64,000 nt of DNA from positions 4,030,001-4,094,000 of the forward strand of contig NZ_WING01000001.1 in the NCBI RefSeq assembly GCF_009793335.1. The letters are read 5' to 3'. The notes under the pieces are model-generated. The model did no database searches, was not told where the DNA came from, and saw only the letters and a list, made by a program, of their open reading frames with translations. The translations under genes were made by a program, and so were the position numbers. Position 1 is the first letter of the stretch. Each line of letters opens with the position of its first letter. This stretch comes from Actinomadura sp. J1-007. Lineage in GTDB: Bacteria > Actinomycetota > Actinomycetes > Streptosporangiales > Streptosporangiaceae. Positions 7,675 through 15,731 of the stretch are shown here, piece after piece.

Positions 7675-8658
7675 TCAGCACCTGACTGGTTGAGCTGGCT
7701 GGCCCATGGGTTGCGTGGTAATCGAGCGGCCCAGGTGGGGCTGAGCCGTGGCTTCCGTGGAGCTGTTTTGGATGAGCCGGGCAGCCTGCGGTGGAGAGTG
7801 ATCACACCTTTTGACGCAAAATTCTCGTTGGTCGCGTGGAGACTTTGAGTGGCCGGTCCAGGCGTGACCGTGGGCGACGGCGAAAGCTGCCACCAGTAGT
7901 ACTTCCGGAAAGTGCCCCAGGCGGTTACTGCGGTCTAGACGGACCGGCCCCTTCTGTGCGGTCGGCTTCGCTCCGGCCCATTGACTCGGACGGCGTTCGA
8001 CGAGCTTGCAGGGGACTGGGCGAGGGATGCGGCGCTCACTGAGAGGTGGGGCAGGTGCGGGGTGGGGGGTGGAGGTCGGGGGGAGGGGGAGGCCGGTCAG
8101 GGCTGTGTGGGTGAAGGCGACGATGTTCGTTCTCACTTCGGCCAGGGACATGCCGGCTTCGGTGAGTCTGTCGACGAGGTCGGCGCGGGGGGCGTTGAGG
8201 ACGGCGTGGGCCAGGAACGCGGGGTCCGGGAGGTTCGGGGGGTCGGCGGGGGTTCGCAGTTCGGTGATGACCTTGGTCATCGCCTCGTGCCAGAGGCGGT
8301 AGTGGCGGAGGCGTTCGGGGGTGGCGTGGCGTCCGCCCATGGCGCGGACGAGGGGCAGGCCGGGGACGGTGATCCGGTCGAACAGCTCGGTCATGAACGC
8401 CAGGGCGCGGTGCAGTGGGGGGCGGGACGGGTCGGCGAGGCGGGCCAGGGCGCCCGGCTCCCAGTCGGCGGTGAGCTGCTCGAAGAGGGCGCCGAACAGG
8501 CCCTCGCGGTCGCCGAAGCGACGGAACAGCGTGCCCTTGCCGACCCCGGCCTCGGCCGCGATGTCGTTCATCGAGACCTGGTCGATGTCGTTCTCGCAGA
8601 TCAGCCGGTGCGCGGCGAGCAGGATCGCGCGCTGGTTGCGTTCGGCGTCCGCCCTCAT
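7675..8658 (-). CDS. TetR family regulator with probable artefactual C-terminal extension
   Basis: The N-terminal helix-turn-helix is clear: VSMNDIAAEAGVGKGTLFRR, with a normal TetR ligand domain to about residue 190. The frame then stays open to 327 aa, running antisense through the msrA remnant at 7887-7980. TetR proteins are usually near 200 aa. One extra C in the C-rich tract at about 8060-8080 would put the stop at 8036-8038 and give 208 aa, so the native end is probably there and the extension is either a sequence error or a lost stop at the island junction. The gene is divergent from the quinone oxidoreductase gene, and two operator-like palindromes lie between them. Confidence 0.85.
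   Translation of the reverse strand: MRADAERNQRAILLAAHRLICENDIDQVSMNDIAAEAGVGKGTLFRRFGDREGLFGALFEQLTADWEPGALARLADPSRPPLHRALAFMTELFDRITVPGLPLVRAMGGRHATPERLRHYRLWHEAMTKVITELRTPADPPNLPDPAFLAHAVLNAPRADLVDRLTEAGMSLAEVRTNIVAFTHTALTGLPLPPTSTPHPAPAPPLSERRIPRPVPCKLVERRPSQWAGAKPTAQKGPVRLDRSNRLGHFPEVLLVAAFAVAHGHAWTGHSKSPRDQREFCVKRCDHSPPQAARLIQNSSTEATAQPHLGRSITTQPMGQPAQPVRC
7887..7980 (+). pseudogene. Degenerate copy of the msrA 3' end (copy 3)
   Basis: By eye about 75% of the bases match msrA 144-236: CTGCCACCAGTAGTAC against CTACCACCAGCAGTAC, then GTTACTGCGGTCTAG against GCTACTGCGGCCTAG, and so on to the end of the gene. Frame-shifting gaps and internal stops make it non-coding. It lies on the msrA strand at the right edge of the accessory block, next to the convergent TetR gene that presumably once faced msrA directly. 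Confidence 0.75.
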
Positions 8659-8671
8659 GACCCCTCGCCGC

Positions 8672-8730
8672 TTGACATATCCGGACCGACGGTCCGTATG
8701 CTAGCGGATGTTAAGCGGACCGCCGGTCCG
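8672..8730 (+). promoter_or_regulatory. Promoter with two TetR-type operators
   Basis: Two near-identical palindromes, CGGACCGACGGTCCG at 8682-8696 and CGGACCGCCGGTCCG at 8716-8730, lie between the divergent tetR and oxidoreductase genes. A candidate -35 TTGACA is at 8672-8677 and a candidate -10 TATGCT at 8697-8702 (19-bp spacer), so the first operator fills the spacer. Repression by the adjacent TetR protein is the simple reading. Confidence 0.75.
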
Positions 8731-8748
8731 CTAGAGGAGGGACGAGCC

Positions 8749-9666
8749 ATGCGCGCTGTGCGCTTCCACCAGTACGGTCCGCCCGAGGTGCTGCGGTACG
8801 AGGAGGTCCCCGACCCGGTGCCGGGGGACGGGGAGGTCGTCGTCGAGGTCGCGGCGGCCGGGATCGGGTACACCGACGTCCAGCTCAGGGCGGGCGCGCT
8901 CGGCGACTGGATGCCCGACCTGCCGATGCCGTTCGCGCCCGGCCACGAGGTGGTGGGGACGGCCGGGGGGCGCCGCGTCCTCGCGCAGGTCATGGGCGGC
9001 GGCTACGCCGAACGCGTCGCGGCGCCCGCGGCGGCGCTGGTGCCGGTCCCCGACGGGATCGGCGACCACGAGGCCCTCGCGCTGCTGACGCAGGGCACGG
9101 TCGCGGTCGGGCTGCTGGACGTCGCGCGGGTCGAGAAGGGCGAGAGCGTGCTGGTCGAGGCGGCGGCCGGCGGGGTCGGCAGCCTGCTCGTCCAGCTCGC
9201 CGCGCGCGCGGGCGCGCGGGTGGTCGCCGGGGTTCGCGGCGAACGGGAGGCCGAGCTCGTCCGGAGTCTCGGCGCCGACGAGACCGTCGACCTCGAACGG
9301 GACGAGTGGGAGTTCGGCCCGGTGCAGGCCGTGTTCGAGTCGATCGGCGGCCAGGTCACGCGCAAGGCGCTCGAACGGCTCGAACCCGTCGTCGGGCGCA
9401 TGGTCCTCTACGGCAACGTCAGCGGCGTCCCGCACGAGATCGACAGCGGCCTGCTCTACCGGCGCGCGCTGTCGGTGCTCGCGTTCGCGACCGCGCTGAT
9501 GCCGCCCGAACGGATCGCCCCGCTGCGCGAGCGGGCGTTCGACCTGGCCGCGCGCGGCGAGCTGAACCCGGTCATCGGCTCGGCCCGGCCGCTGGCCGAG
9601 GCGGCGGAGGCGCACCGCGCGTTCGAGGAGCGGACGACGATCGGCAAGAACGTCCTGCTGCCCTGA
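8749..9666 (+). CDS. NAD(P)H:quinone oxidoreductase, zinc-independent MDR family
   Basis: A 305-aa cytoplasmic reductase of the medium-chain dehydrogenase/reductase superfamily. The N-terminal GroES-like domain opens with MRAVRFHQYGPPEVLRYEEV, typical of quinone oxidoreductases, and lacks the zinc ligands of alcohol dehydrogenases. The nucleotide site is VEAAAGGVGSLLVQLAARAG. The ATG at 8749 has GAGGAGGGA just upstream; frames open further 5' run through the promoter and operators and are not used. Its neighbour is the divergent TetR gene, so expression is probably induced by a reactive quinone or similar ligand of that regulator. The exact substrate is unknown. Confidence 0.9.
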   Translation: MRAVRFHQYGPPEVLRYEEVPDPVPGDGEVVVEVAAAGIGYTDVQLRAGALGDWMPDLPMPFAPGHEVVGTAGGRRVLAQVMGGGYAERVAAPAAALVPVPDGIGDHEALALLTQGTVAVGLLDVARVEKGESVLVEAAAGGVGSLLVQLAARAGARVVAGVRGEREAELVRSLGADETVDLERDEWEFGPVQAVFESIGGQVTRKALERLEPVVGRMVLYGNVSGVPHEIDSGLLYRRALSVLAFATALMPPERIAPLRERAFDLAARGELNPVIGSARPLAEAAEAHRAFEERTTIGKNVLLP

Positions 9667-9706
9667 TCGCGTCCTAGGTTGGAGTGCACGCGACCGAGGG
9701 AGGGCC

Positions 9707-10174
9707 ATGGAAGCGATCAGGCGGGCACGGCTGGACGACCACGCGGCGATCATCGCGGCGCTGCCGGCGTGGTGGGGCGACTCGCGCACGCCGGACGAGG
9801 CGCGCGAGCTGTCGCTGCTGCTGCCGCGCCTGTTCCTGGAGCACTTCGCCGGAACGAGCCTGGTGGCGGACGGCCCGGACGGCGTCGAGGGCTTCCTCGT
9901 CGGCTTCCACTCCGCCGACCGCGCGGACGAGGCGTACATCCACTTCGTCGGCGTCCATCCCGACCGGCGCAAGGGCGGCCTCGCCCGGACGCTCTACGAG
10001 AGGTTCTTCGAAGAGGCGCGGGCGGCGGGGCGGACCACCGTGCGGGCCGTCACGTCGCCGGGCAACACGGGCTCCATCGCGTTCCACCGCGCGATGGGGT
10101 TCGAGGCGAGCGCGCCGCGCGCCGACTACGACGGGCCCGGCCAGCACCGGGTGTGCTTCCGCAGGGCGCTGTGA
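9707..10174 (+). CDS. GNAT family N-acetyltransferase
   Basis: A 155-aa single-domain GNAT protein. The acetyl-CoA binding part is visible as FVGVHPDRRKGGLARTLYER, and the C-terminal motif as PGNTGSIAFHRAMGFE. The substrate cannot be read from the sequence. The ATG follows GAGGGAGGGCC. It is 40 bp downstream of the quinone oxidoreductase and could share its transcript. It converges with the response regulator gene, with only 4 bp between the stops. Confidence 0.88.
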   Translation: MEAIRRARLDDHAAIIAALPAWWGDSRTPDEARELSLLLPRLFLEHFAGTSLVADGPDGVEGFLVGFHSADRADEAYIHFVGVHPDRRKGGLARTLYERFFEEARAAGRTTVRAVTSPGNTGSIAFHRAMGFEASAPRADYDGPGQHRVCFRRAL

Positions 10175-10178
10175 CCGG

Positions 10179-10838
10179 TCAGGCGGTGCCGCGCAGGTAG
10201 GTGAGCACGGCGAGGACGCGGCGGTGCTTGTCGTCGGTGAGCGGCAGGTCGAGCTTGGCGAGGATGTTGCCGACGTGCTTGCCCACCGTCGCGTCCGAGA
10301 TGTGCAGGATGCGGGTGATGGCGCTGTTGGAGTGGCCCTCGGCGATGAGGGCGAGCACCTCGCGCTCGCGCGCCGACAGCCGCGACAGCGGGTCGCGGCT
10401 GCGGCGCAGGAGCTGGCGGACGACGGTCGGGTCCACGACGGTGCCGCCCTCGACGACGCGGCGCAGCGCCGAGACGAAGTCCTCCACGTCCACCACGCGG
10501 TCCTTGAGCAGGTAGCCGACGCGGACGCCGTCGCGCGAGTCGAGCAGCTCGGCGGCGTAGCTGAGCTCGACGTACTGGCTGAGCGCGACGACGGCGAGGC
10601 CGGGGCGGGCGCGGCGCAGCTCGACGGCGGCGCGCAGACCCTCGTCGCTGAACCCGGGCGGCATCCGGATGTCGGTGACGACCAGGTCGGGCTCGTGCTC
10701 GGCCGCGGCGGCGAGCAGCGCCTCGGCGTCCCCGACCGCGGCGACCACCTCGAACCCGAACCTGCCGAGCAGGCCCGCGAGGCCCTCGCGCAGCAGGACG
10801 CCGTCCTCGGCGAGGACTACTCGGACCGTCGGCCGCAC
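10179..10838 (-). CDS. NarL/LuxR-type response regulator
   Basis: A 219-aa two-domain regulator. The receiver domain has VLAEDGVLLREGL at the start, the phospho-acceptor aspartate in VVTDIRMPP, and the conserved lysine in YLLKDR. The output domain is a LuxR helix-turn-helix: LSAREREVLALIAEGHSNSA. The start is GTG at 10838; it overlaps the histidine kinase gene by 22 bp, so the pair is translationally coupled. The same frame stays open much further upstream inside the kinase gene, but that is a shadow. The ABC exporter genes on the other side of the kinase are the likely regulon. Confidence 0.92.
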   Translation of the reverse strand: MRPTVRVVLAEDGVLLREGLAGLLGRFGFEVVAAVGDAEALLAAAAEHEPDLVVTDIRMPPGFSDEGLRAAVELRRARPGLAVVALSQYVELSYAAELLDSRDGVRVGYLLKDRVVDVEDFVSALRRVVEGGTVVDPTVVRQLLRRSRDPLSRLSAREREVLALIAEGHSNSAITRILHISDATVGKHVGNILAKLDLPLTDDKHRRVLAVLTYLRGTA

Positions 10839-12145
10839 GGGATCTCCACGCGTAGCAGGGTCGGCCCTCCGGCCGGACTGGACAGCAGCATTCTGCCGCC
10901 GATCACGGCGACGCGGTCGGCCAGGCCCGTCAGACCGGTGCCGCGGCCCGGGTCGGCGCCGCCGCGCCCGTCGTCCTCGACCTCCAGCACGAGCGTCCGG
11001 CCGCGCGTCGCCGCGGTCAGCGCCGCACGCGTCGCGCGGCTGTGCTTGGCGACGTTGGCCAGCGCCTCGGCGGCGACGAAGTAGGCGGTGCCCTCCTCGT
11101 GCGGCGGGAGCCGTTCGGGCAGGTCGGCGCGTACGGTCACGGGCACGGGCGAACGGTCGGCCAGCTCGGCCAGCGCCGCCGGGAGCCCCCGGTCGGTGAG
11201 CACCCGCGGGTGGATGCCGCGGATGAGCTCGCGCAGCTCGGTCATCAGCAGCTTCGCCTCCTCGTGCGCGTCGGCCACGTCGCGCCCGGCCTCGGAGCCG
11301 GGCGGCAGCTCGACCCGGACGAGGCCGAGCTTGAGGGTGAGGCTGACCAGCCGCTGCTGGGCCCCGTCGTGCAGGTCCCGCTCGATCCGGCGGCGTTCGG
11401 CCTCGAACGCGTCGACCAGCCGGGCCCGCGAGCGCGACACCTCGACCAGCTCGGCGCGGAGCCGTTCGCCGGAGCCGCGGCCGAGCAGCGCGCGGGCGAG
11501 GGCGGCGTGCGCGCCCGCGAGCAGCGCCGCCGCGTACGGCAGCGCGGCGAGCAGGACGAGCCCGGCCGCCCCGTACGGGAGGGCCTCGGCGACGGAGTCG
11601 ATCTTGACGGGGCCGAGCGCGAGCGGCTCGCCGGCGCGGCCGGACCCGTTCCCGGCGAGCAGCGGGCTGGCCGCGAGCCCGACGACGAACAGCGCGATCA
11701 TGAAGAACGCCCCGTACAGGACGGGCGCCGCCGCCAGCAGGAGGCAGGCGTAGCCGAGCTCGCGCCAGGTGGCGGCCTCGCCGTAGCGGACCCGCAGCCA
11801 CCGCGCCGCGCCGGAGGCCGGGACGTGCCCGGACGTGACGGGCCGGGTGTCGACCAGCCGGAGCCGCCGCCGTTCGACGCCCGCGAGCGGGAGCGCGACC
11901 AGCGGCCCGAGGCCCGCGACCAGCAGCGCGCCGAGCGCCGCGAACACCGTCCGCGCGCCGAACCCGTGCCGCGACGACAGCGCCGCCGCCCAGGGCAGCG
12001 CCAGCACGGCGAACGGCACGGCCGCCGCGAGCGCGGGCCCCGCCGTCGTCAGCAGGTAGCCCGCCGAACGCCACGGCCAGGACGAGATCAGGAACCGGCG
12101 CCGGGCCACCGATTCCAGCGGATTCCGCGGATCGGTGCTGGTCAC
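10817..12145 (-). CDS. Sensor histidine kinase, NarL/DesK class
   Basis: A 442-aa membrane kinase. The N-terminal half has several hydrophobic segments (between residues 25 and 235) forming a membrane sensor region. The HisKA_3 box is RRRIERDLHDGAQQRLVSL with the phospho-accepting histidine in DLHDG. The ATPase part has the N box (EALANVAKHS) and a G box (DDGRGGADPGRGTGL). It overlaps the response regulator. Its ATG is 139 bp from the divergent ABC transporter gene, an arrangement typical of systems in which the kinase senses a compound or envelope stress and the regulator switches on the exporter. Confidence 0.92.
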   Translation of the reverse strand: MTSTDPRNPLESVARRRFLISSWPWRSAGYLLTTAGPALAAAVPFAVLALPWAAALSSRHGFGARTVFAALGALLVAGLGPLVALPLAGVERRRLRLVDTRPVTSGHVPASGAARWLRVRYGEAATWRELGYACLLLAAAPVLYGAFFMIALFVVGLAASPLLAGNGSGRAGEPLALGPVKIDSVAEALPYGAAGLVLLAALPYAAALLAGAHAALARALLGRGSGERLRAELVEVSRSRARLVDAFEAERRRIERDLHDGAQQRLVSLTLKLGLVRVELPPGSEAGRDVADAHEEAKLLMTELRELIRGIHPRVLTDRGLPAALAELADRSPVPVTVRADLPERLPPHEEGTAYFVAAEALANVAKHSRATRAALTAATRGRTLVLEVEDDGRGGADPGRGTGLTGLADRVAVIGGRMLLSSPAGGPTLLRVEIPCGRRSE

Positions 12146-12284
12146 GGGCCCACGCTAGCCGAGAACGCGTAGCGGCGCGGTAGCCCTGGCCCTACCTGCG
12201 ATCGGTGGCCCGCCATGATGCCGGGCGCGTCCCCCGGGTGGTCCCCTGGAAGGACGCCAAGCCCACTGGACAGCCGGAGGAACA

Positions 12285-13067
12285 GTGCCGATGACACAGC
12301 TCAGCGGTCCGCCGCCCGCGCGGTCCGCCGCGTTCCCGATCGCGGCCGAGCTGCGCGACGTGTCGCGGGTGCACGGCTCGGGCAGCGCCATGGTCCGCGC
12401 GCTGGACGGCGTCAGCCTGGCGTTCCCCGCCGGGTCGTGGACGGCGGTGATGGGGCCGTCCGGTTCGGGGAAGTCGACGCTGCTGCACTGCGCGGCCGGG
12501 CTGGAACGGGTCACCGGCGGCCAGGTGTTCCTCGCCGGGCAGGAGATCACCGGAGCCCCGGACGCGGTGCTGACGCGGCTGCGCCGCAAGAAGATCGGGT
12601 TCGTCTTCCAGAGCTTCAACCTGATGGGCTCGCTCACGGCCGAGCAGAACGTGGCGCTGCCGCTGAAGCTCGCCGGCGTCCGCGTGCCCCGCGGCGACGT
12701 GCGGGCCGTGCTGGAGGCCGTCGGCCTCGGCGACCGGCTCCGGCACCGCCCGCGCGAGCTGTCCGGCGGCCAGCAGCAGCGCGTCGCGATCGCGCGGGCC
12801 ATGGTCACCCGTCCCGCGGTGCTGTTCGCCGACGAGCCGACCGGCGCGCTCGACTCGGCGTCCGCGCGGACCGTGCTGTCCCTGCTGCGCCGGATGGTGG
12901 ACGAGGAGGGGCAGGCCATCGCCATGGTCACCCACGATCCGGCCGCGGCGGCGCGCGCCGACACGGTCGTGTTCCTGTCCGACGGGCGGCTGGTGGACCG
13001 CCTCGACCGGCCGACGGCCGCCCAGGTCGCCGAACGGCTCGCGCGGCTGGAGGCGGCGCCGTGCTGA
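12285..13067 (+). CDS. ABC transporter ATP-binding protein, MacB/LolD-like
   Basis: A 260-aa nucleotide-binding subunit. Walker A is GPSGSGKST, the signature LSGGQQQRVAIARA, and Walker B VLFADEPTGALD, with the H-loop in MVTHDP. The pattern belongs to the MacB/LolD/FtsE group that works with FtsX-like permeases. The start is GTG 12285 (GGAGG four bases before) or ATG 12291; both are possible. It overlaps the permease gene by 7 bp and is divergent from the histidine kinase, suggesting control by that two-component system. Confidence 0.93.
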   Translation: MPMTQLSGPPPARSAAFPIAAELRDVSRVHGSGSAMVRALDGVSLAFPAGSWTAVMGPSGSGKSTLLHCAAGLERVTGGQVFLAGQEITGAPDAVLTRLRRKKIGFVFQSFNLMGSLTAEQNVALPLKLAGVRVPRGDVRAVLEAVGLGDRLRHRPRELSGGQQQRVAIARAMVTRPAVLFADEPTGALDSASARTVLSLLRRMVDEEGQAIAMVTHDPAAAARADTVVFLSDGRLVDRLDRPTAAQVAERLARLEAAPC

Positions 13068-15007
13068 GCCTGTCGTTCAGCACGTTCCGCGACCGGTGGC
13101 GGCTGTTCGCGGGCGCGATCGTCGCGGTGGCGCTCGGCGTCGCGCTCGTCCAGTCGTCCCTGCTGGTCATGGTCTCGACCGACCGGGCGCCCGTCCCGCC
13201 GGGCGCGTCCGGGCGGGTGCGCGAGCAGATCCGCGAGGGGTACGCGGGCGCGGCGACGCTGCTCGGGATGACGGTGATGCTGTCGGTGTTCCTCACCGTG
13301 TTCATCGTCGGCTCGACGTTCGCGTTCACCGTCGCGCAGCGGCGCCGCGACCTCGCGCTGCTGCGGCTGGTCGGCGGCGGGCGGGGGCAGCTCGTCCTGC
13401 TGCTGCTCGCCGAGGCGCTGCTGCTCGGCCTCGCCGGCACGGCGCTCGGCGCGGCGGCGGGCGTCCCGGCGACGTGGGCGCAGGCGCGGCTGCTGATCGC
13501 GCTCGGCTTCCTGCCGGACGGGTTCGCGCCCGTCCTGTGGGACTCCGGCGCCGCCGTCGCGTCCGCCTGCGTCGGGATCGCGGTGTCGCTGGCGGGCGTG
13601 CTCGCGGCCTCGCGCCGCGCCGCGAAGGTCCGCCCGCTGGACGCGCTGCGCGACACCGGCGCCTCGGCCCGCGTGATGACCCCGATGCGGTGGCTGTCGG
13701 GGGTGTCGGGCCTCGCGCTGACCGTCCTGATGGTGGCGCTCGCGCAGTCGGCCGAACTGCTCGGCGCGATGATGCTGGCGCTCGGCATCTCGATCACCGG
13801 CGGGGTCGCGCTGAGCGCGCTCAGCCCCCTGGTCGTGCCGCTCGCGGGCCGCGCGCTCGGCGTCGCCCTGCGCAGGAGCACGCTCGGGGAGATCGCGCAG
13901 GCCAACCTGCGCGACGGCGTGCGGCGCAGCGCGTCCACGGCCGCGCCGCTGATCGTGCTGGTCGCGCTGCTGGTCGGCCTCGCCGGGACGCTCGGTTCGC
14001 TCGCGCTGATGTCGGGCGAGGAGCAGCGCCGGCTCGTCCGGGGCGACCTGGTCGTGGAGTCGCCGGGCGCCGCGGCCGAACGGATCGCGGCGGTGCCCGG
14101 CGTGGCCGCCGCCTCGCCCGAGGTGACGGTGCCGATCAGCGTGACCGCACGGCACCACGAGGAGGGCCGCTCCTGGCGCAGGACCCACTACTCCGGGATC
14201 GTCGCCGTGGACCCTCCCGCCTACCGGCGAGCGCACAAGGTGCGGCTGCTCGCGGGCTCGTTCGACCGGCTGCGCGGGCGGACGATCGCGCTCGGGCCCG
14301 GCATGGCGGCGGAGGGCGTCCGCGTCGGCTCGACCGTGACCGCGCGCGTCGGCGGGCACGCGGTACGGCTGAAGGTCGTCGCCGCGTTCGTCCCGACGCT
14401 GGAGAACTACTCCGAGACGTTCCTCGTGCCGCGCGACGTCGTGCCCGCGCCGGTCCGCGCGGGCGGGGAGGCGCAGACCGTCGTACGGGTCGCGCCCGGC
14501 ACCGAGCCCGCCCAGGTCCGCGAGCGCGTCCGCGCCGCCGGCCTCGGCAGGGCGCGGACGGTCGCGCAGTGGGCGGACGCGCGCACGGCCGAGCAGCAGC
14601 GCGGCAACCTCGGCATCCTCGCCGTGCTCATGGGCATGGCCGGCGGCTACGCGGTCGTCGCGGTGATCAACGCCGTGGTGATCGCCGGGACGGAGCGGCG
14701 GGCGGAGTTCGCCGCCGCCCGCGTCGCCGGGATGAGCCGCCCGCAGGTCGTGCGGGCCGCGCTCGTCGAGTCGTGGGCGGTGACCGCGATCGGGCTCGTC
14801 CTCGGGTGCGCGGTCGCGGGCGGCGCGCTGTCCGGGATGCTCGCCGCGTCGCTGCGCGGCGCGGGCCGCCCGCTCGTGGCCGTCCCCTGGACGCTCCTCG
14901 CGGCCGTCACCGTCGGCGCGTTCGCGGTGACCGGCGCGACGAGCGTCTGGACGACCTTCTCCGCGACCCGCCCCCGCCCCGTGACCCTCCTCACCACCCG
15001 CGAATAA
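13061..15007 (+). CDS. FtsX-like ABC transporter permease
   Basis: A 648-aa membrane protein starting at GTG 13061 inside the end of the ATPase gene. It has the FtsX layout twice: a hydrophobic N-terminal helix, a group of three helices at about 65-200 around the RRRDLALLRLVGGGRGQ loop, a large extracytoplasmic domain (about 330-510), and a final three-helix group around RRAEFAAARVAGMSRPQV. Such permeases export or extract lipophilic peptides or antibiotics, or transmit mechanical signals. With the ATPase and two-component system it forms a self-contained resistance- or envelope-stress-type module. The substrate is unknown. Confidence 0.92.
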   Translation: MLSLSFSTFRDRWRLFAGAIVAVALGVALVQSSLLVMVSTDRAPVPPGASGRVREQIREGYAGAATLLGMTVMLSVFLTVFIVGSTFAFTVAQRRRDLALLRLVGGGRGQLVLLLLAEALLLGLAGTALGAAAGVPATWAQARLLIALGFLPDGFAPVLWDSGAAVASACVGIAVSLAGVLAASRRAAKVRPLDALRDTGASARVMTPMRWLSGVSGLALTVLMVALAQSAELLGAMMLALGISITGGVALSALSPLVVPLAGRALGVALRRSTLGEIAQANLRDGVRRSASTAAPLIVLVALLVGLAGTLGSLALMSGEEQRRLVRGDLVVESPGAAAERIAAVPGVAAASPEVTVPISVTARHHEEGRSWRRTHYSGIVAVDPPAYRRAHKVRLLAGSFDRLRGRTIALGPGMAAEGVRVGSTVTARVGGHAVRLKVVAAFVPTLENYSETFLVPRDVVPAPVRAGGEAQTVVRVAPGTEPAQVRERVRAAGLGRARTVAQWADARTAEQQRGNLGILAVLMGMAGGYAVVAVINAVVIAGTERRAEFAAARVAGMSRPQVVRAALVESWAVTAIGLVLGCAVAGGALSGMLAASLRGAGRPLVAVPWTLLAAVTVGAFAVTGATSVWTTFSATRPRPVTLLTTRE

Positions 15008-15100
15008 CCGCGCACGGCCCCGCGCGGACCAGCCCGCACCTCCCGCGCGCGTGTGCGTCGGCCGCCGCGTCCGACTCGGCCCGTGGCGGGTCCGTGGCGC

Positions 15101-15685
15101 TCAGCCCGGCTGTGCGCCTGTGTTCGCCGTGTCCGGTGCGTTCGGGTCGGGGGCGGGGCGGCGCTGGCCGTAGACGTGGACGCGGTTGCCGCGGTACTCG
15201 GTGTCGCGCAGGTGGCGGTGCCCGATGCGCTCGGCGACGGCGATGGAGCGGTCGTTGCCGGGCAGGATCAGCGAGATGACCTCCTCGGCGTCCAGCATCG
15301 AGAAGCAGTAGGCGAGCGCGGCGCGGCCCGCCTCCGACGCGTACCCCTTGCCCCAGTGCGCGCGGGCGAGGCACCAGCCGACGCCGAGGCCGGGGAACCC
15401 GTGCGGCCGCCACGGTCCCGCGCGCCCGACGAACAGGCCCGTCCCCTTCTCCACCAGCGCCCAGTGCGAGAACCCGCGGATCTCGCGGTGCCCGATGAAC
15501 ATGGCCAGGTTGCGCCACGCGTCCATCGGCTCCAGGCCCGCCTTCTCCGGCGGCCCGCCGCCGCGCGTTGCGCCGTTGCCCTCGGCGAGGCCGCCCGCGA
15601 CGTCCGGGTCGGCCATCATCGCGGCGTAGTCGTCGAAGTCGTCGCCCCTCAGCGGACGCAGGATCAGCCGTTCGGTCTCCAACAT
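15101..15685 (-). CDS. RimJ/RimL-type GNAT acetyltransferase
   Basis: A 194-aa protein starting at ATG 15685 with MLETERLILRPLRGDDFDDY, the standard opening of the RimJ/RimL (Acetyltransf_3) subgroup. The acetyl-CoA motif region is GVGWCLARAHWGKGYASEAG. A longer frame begins at 15742 but would cover the start region of the divergent SMI1-like gene. The substrate is unknown; relatives acetylate protein N-termini or small molecules. Confidence 0.88.
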   Translation of the reverse strand: MLETERLILRPLRGDDFDDYAAMMADPDVAGGLAEGNGATRGGGPPEKAGLEPMDAWRNLAMFIGHREIRGFSHWALVEKGTGLFVGRAGPWRPHGFPGLGVGWCLARAHWGKGYASEAGRAALAYCFSMLDAEEVISLILPGNDRSIAVAERIGHRHLRDTEYRGNRVHVYGQRRPAPDPNAPDTANTGAQPG

Positions 15686-15731
15686 GATCACAGTGTCGGG
15701 GGCGCGGCGGCCCGTACGGAAGGGTGGTTGG

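Noticed and set aside
7981..9666. Long version of the quinone oxidoreductase starting at 7981
   Set aside because: The first 256 codons read antisense through tetR and the operators; the family N-terminus and ribosome binding site are at 8749.
10179..12074. A 631-codon frame suggesting a kinase-regulator fusion
   Set aside because: Only the last 219 codons are the response regulator; the rest is an out-of-frame shadow of the kinase gene.
12155..14359. A 734-codon minus-strand open frame
   Set aside because: It lies antisense to the ABC ATPase and FtsX permease genes, which have full motif sets. Its Arg/His/Gly-rich content is typical of reverse-frame shadows in GC-rich DNA.
13096..15279. 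A 727-codon plus-strand frame
   Set aside because: It is the +1 shadow of the FtsX permease with Arg-rich low-complexity content.
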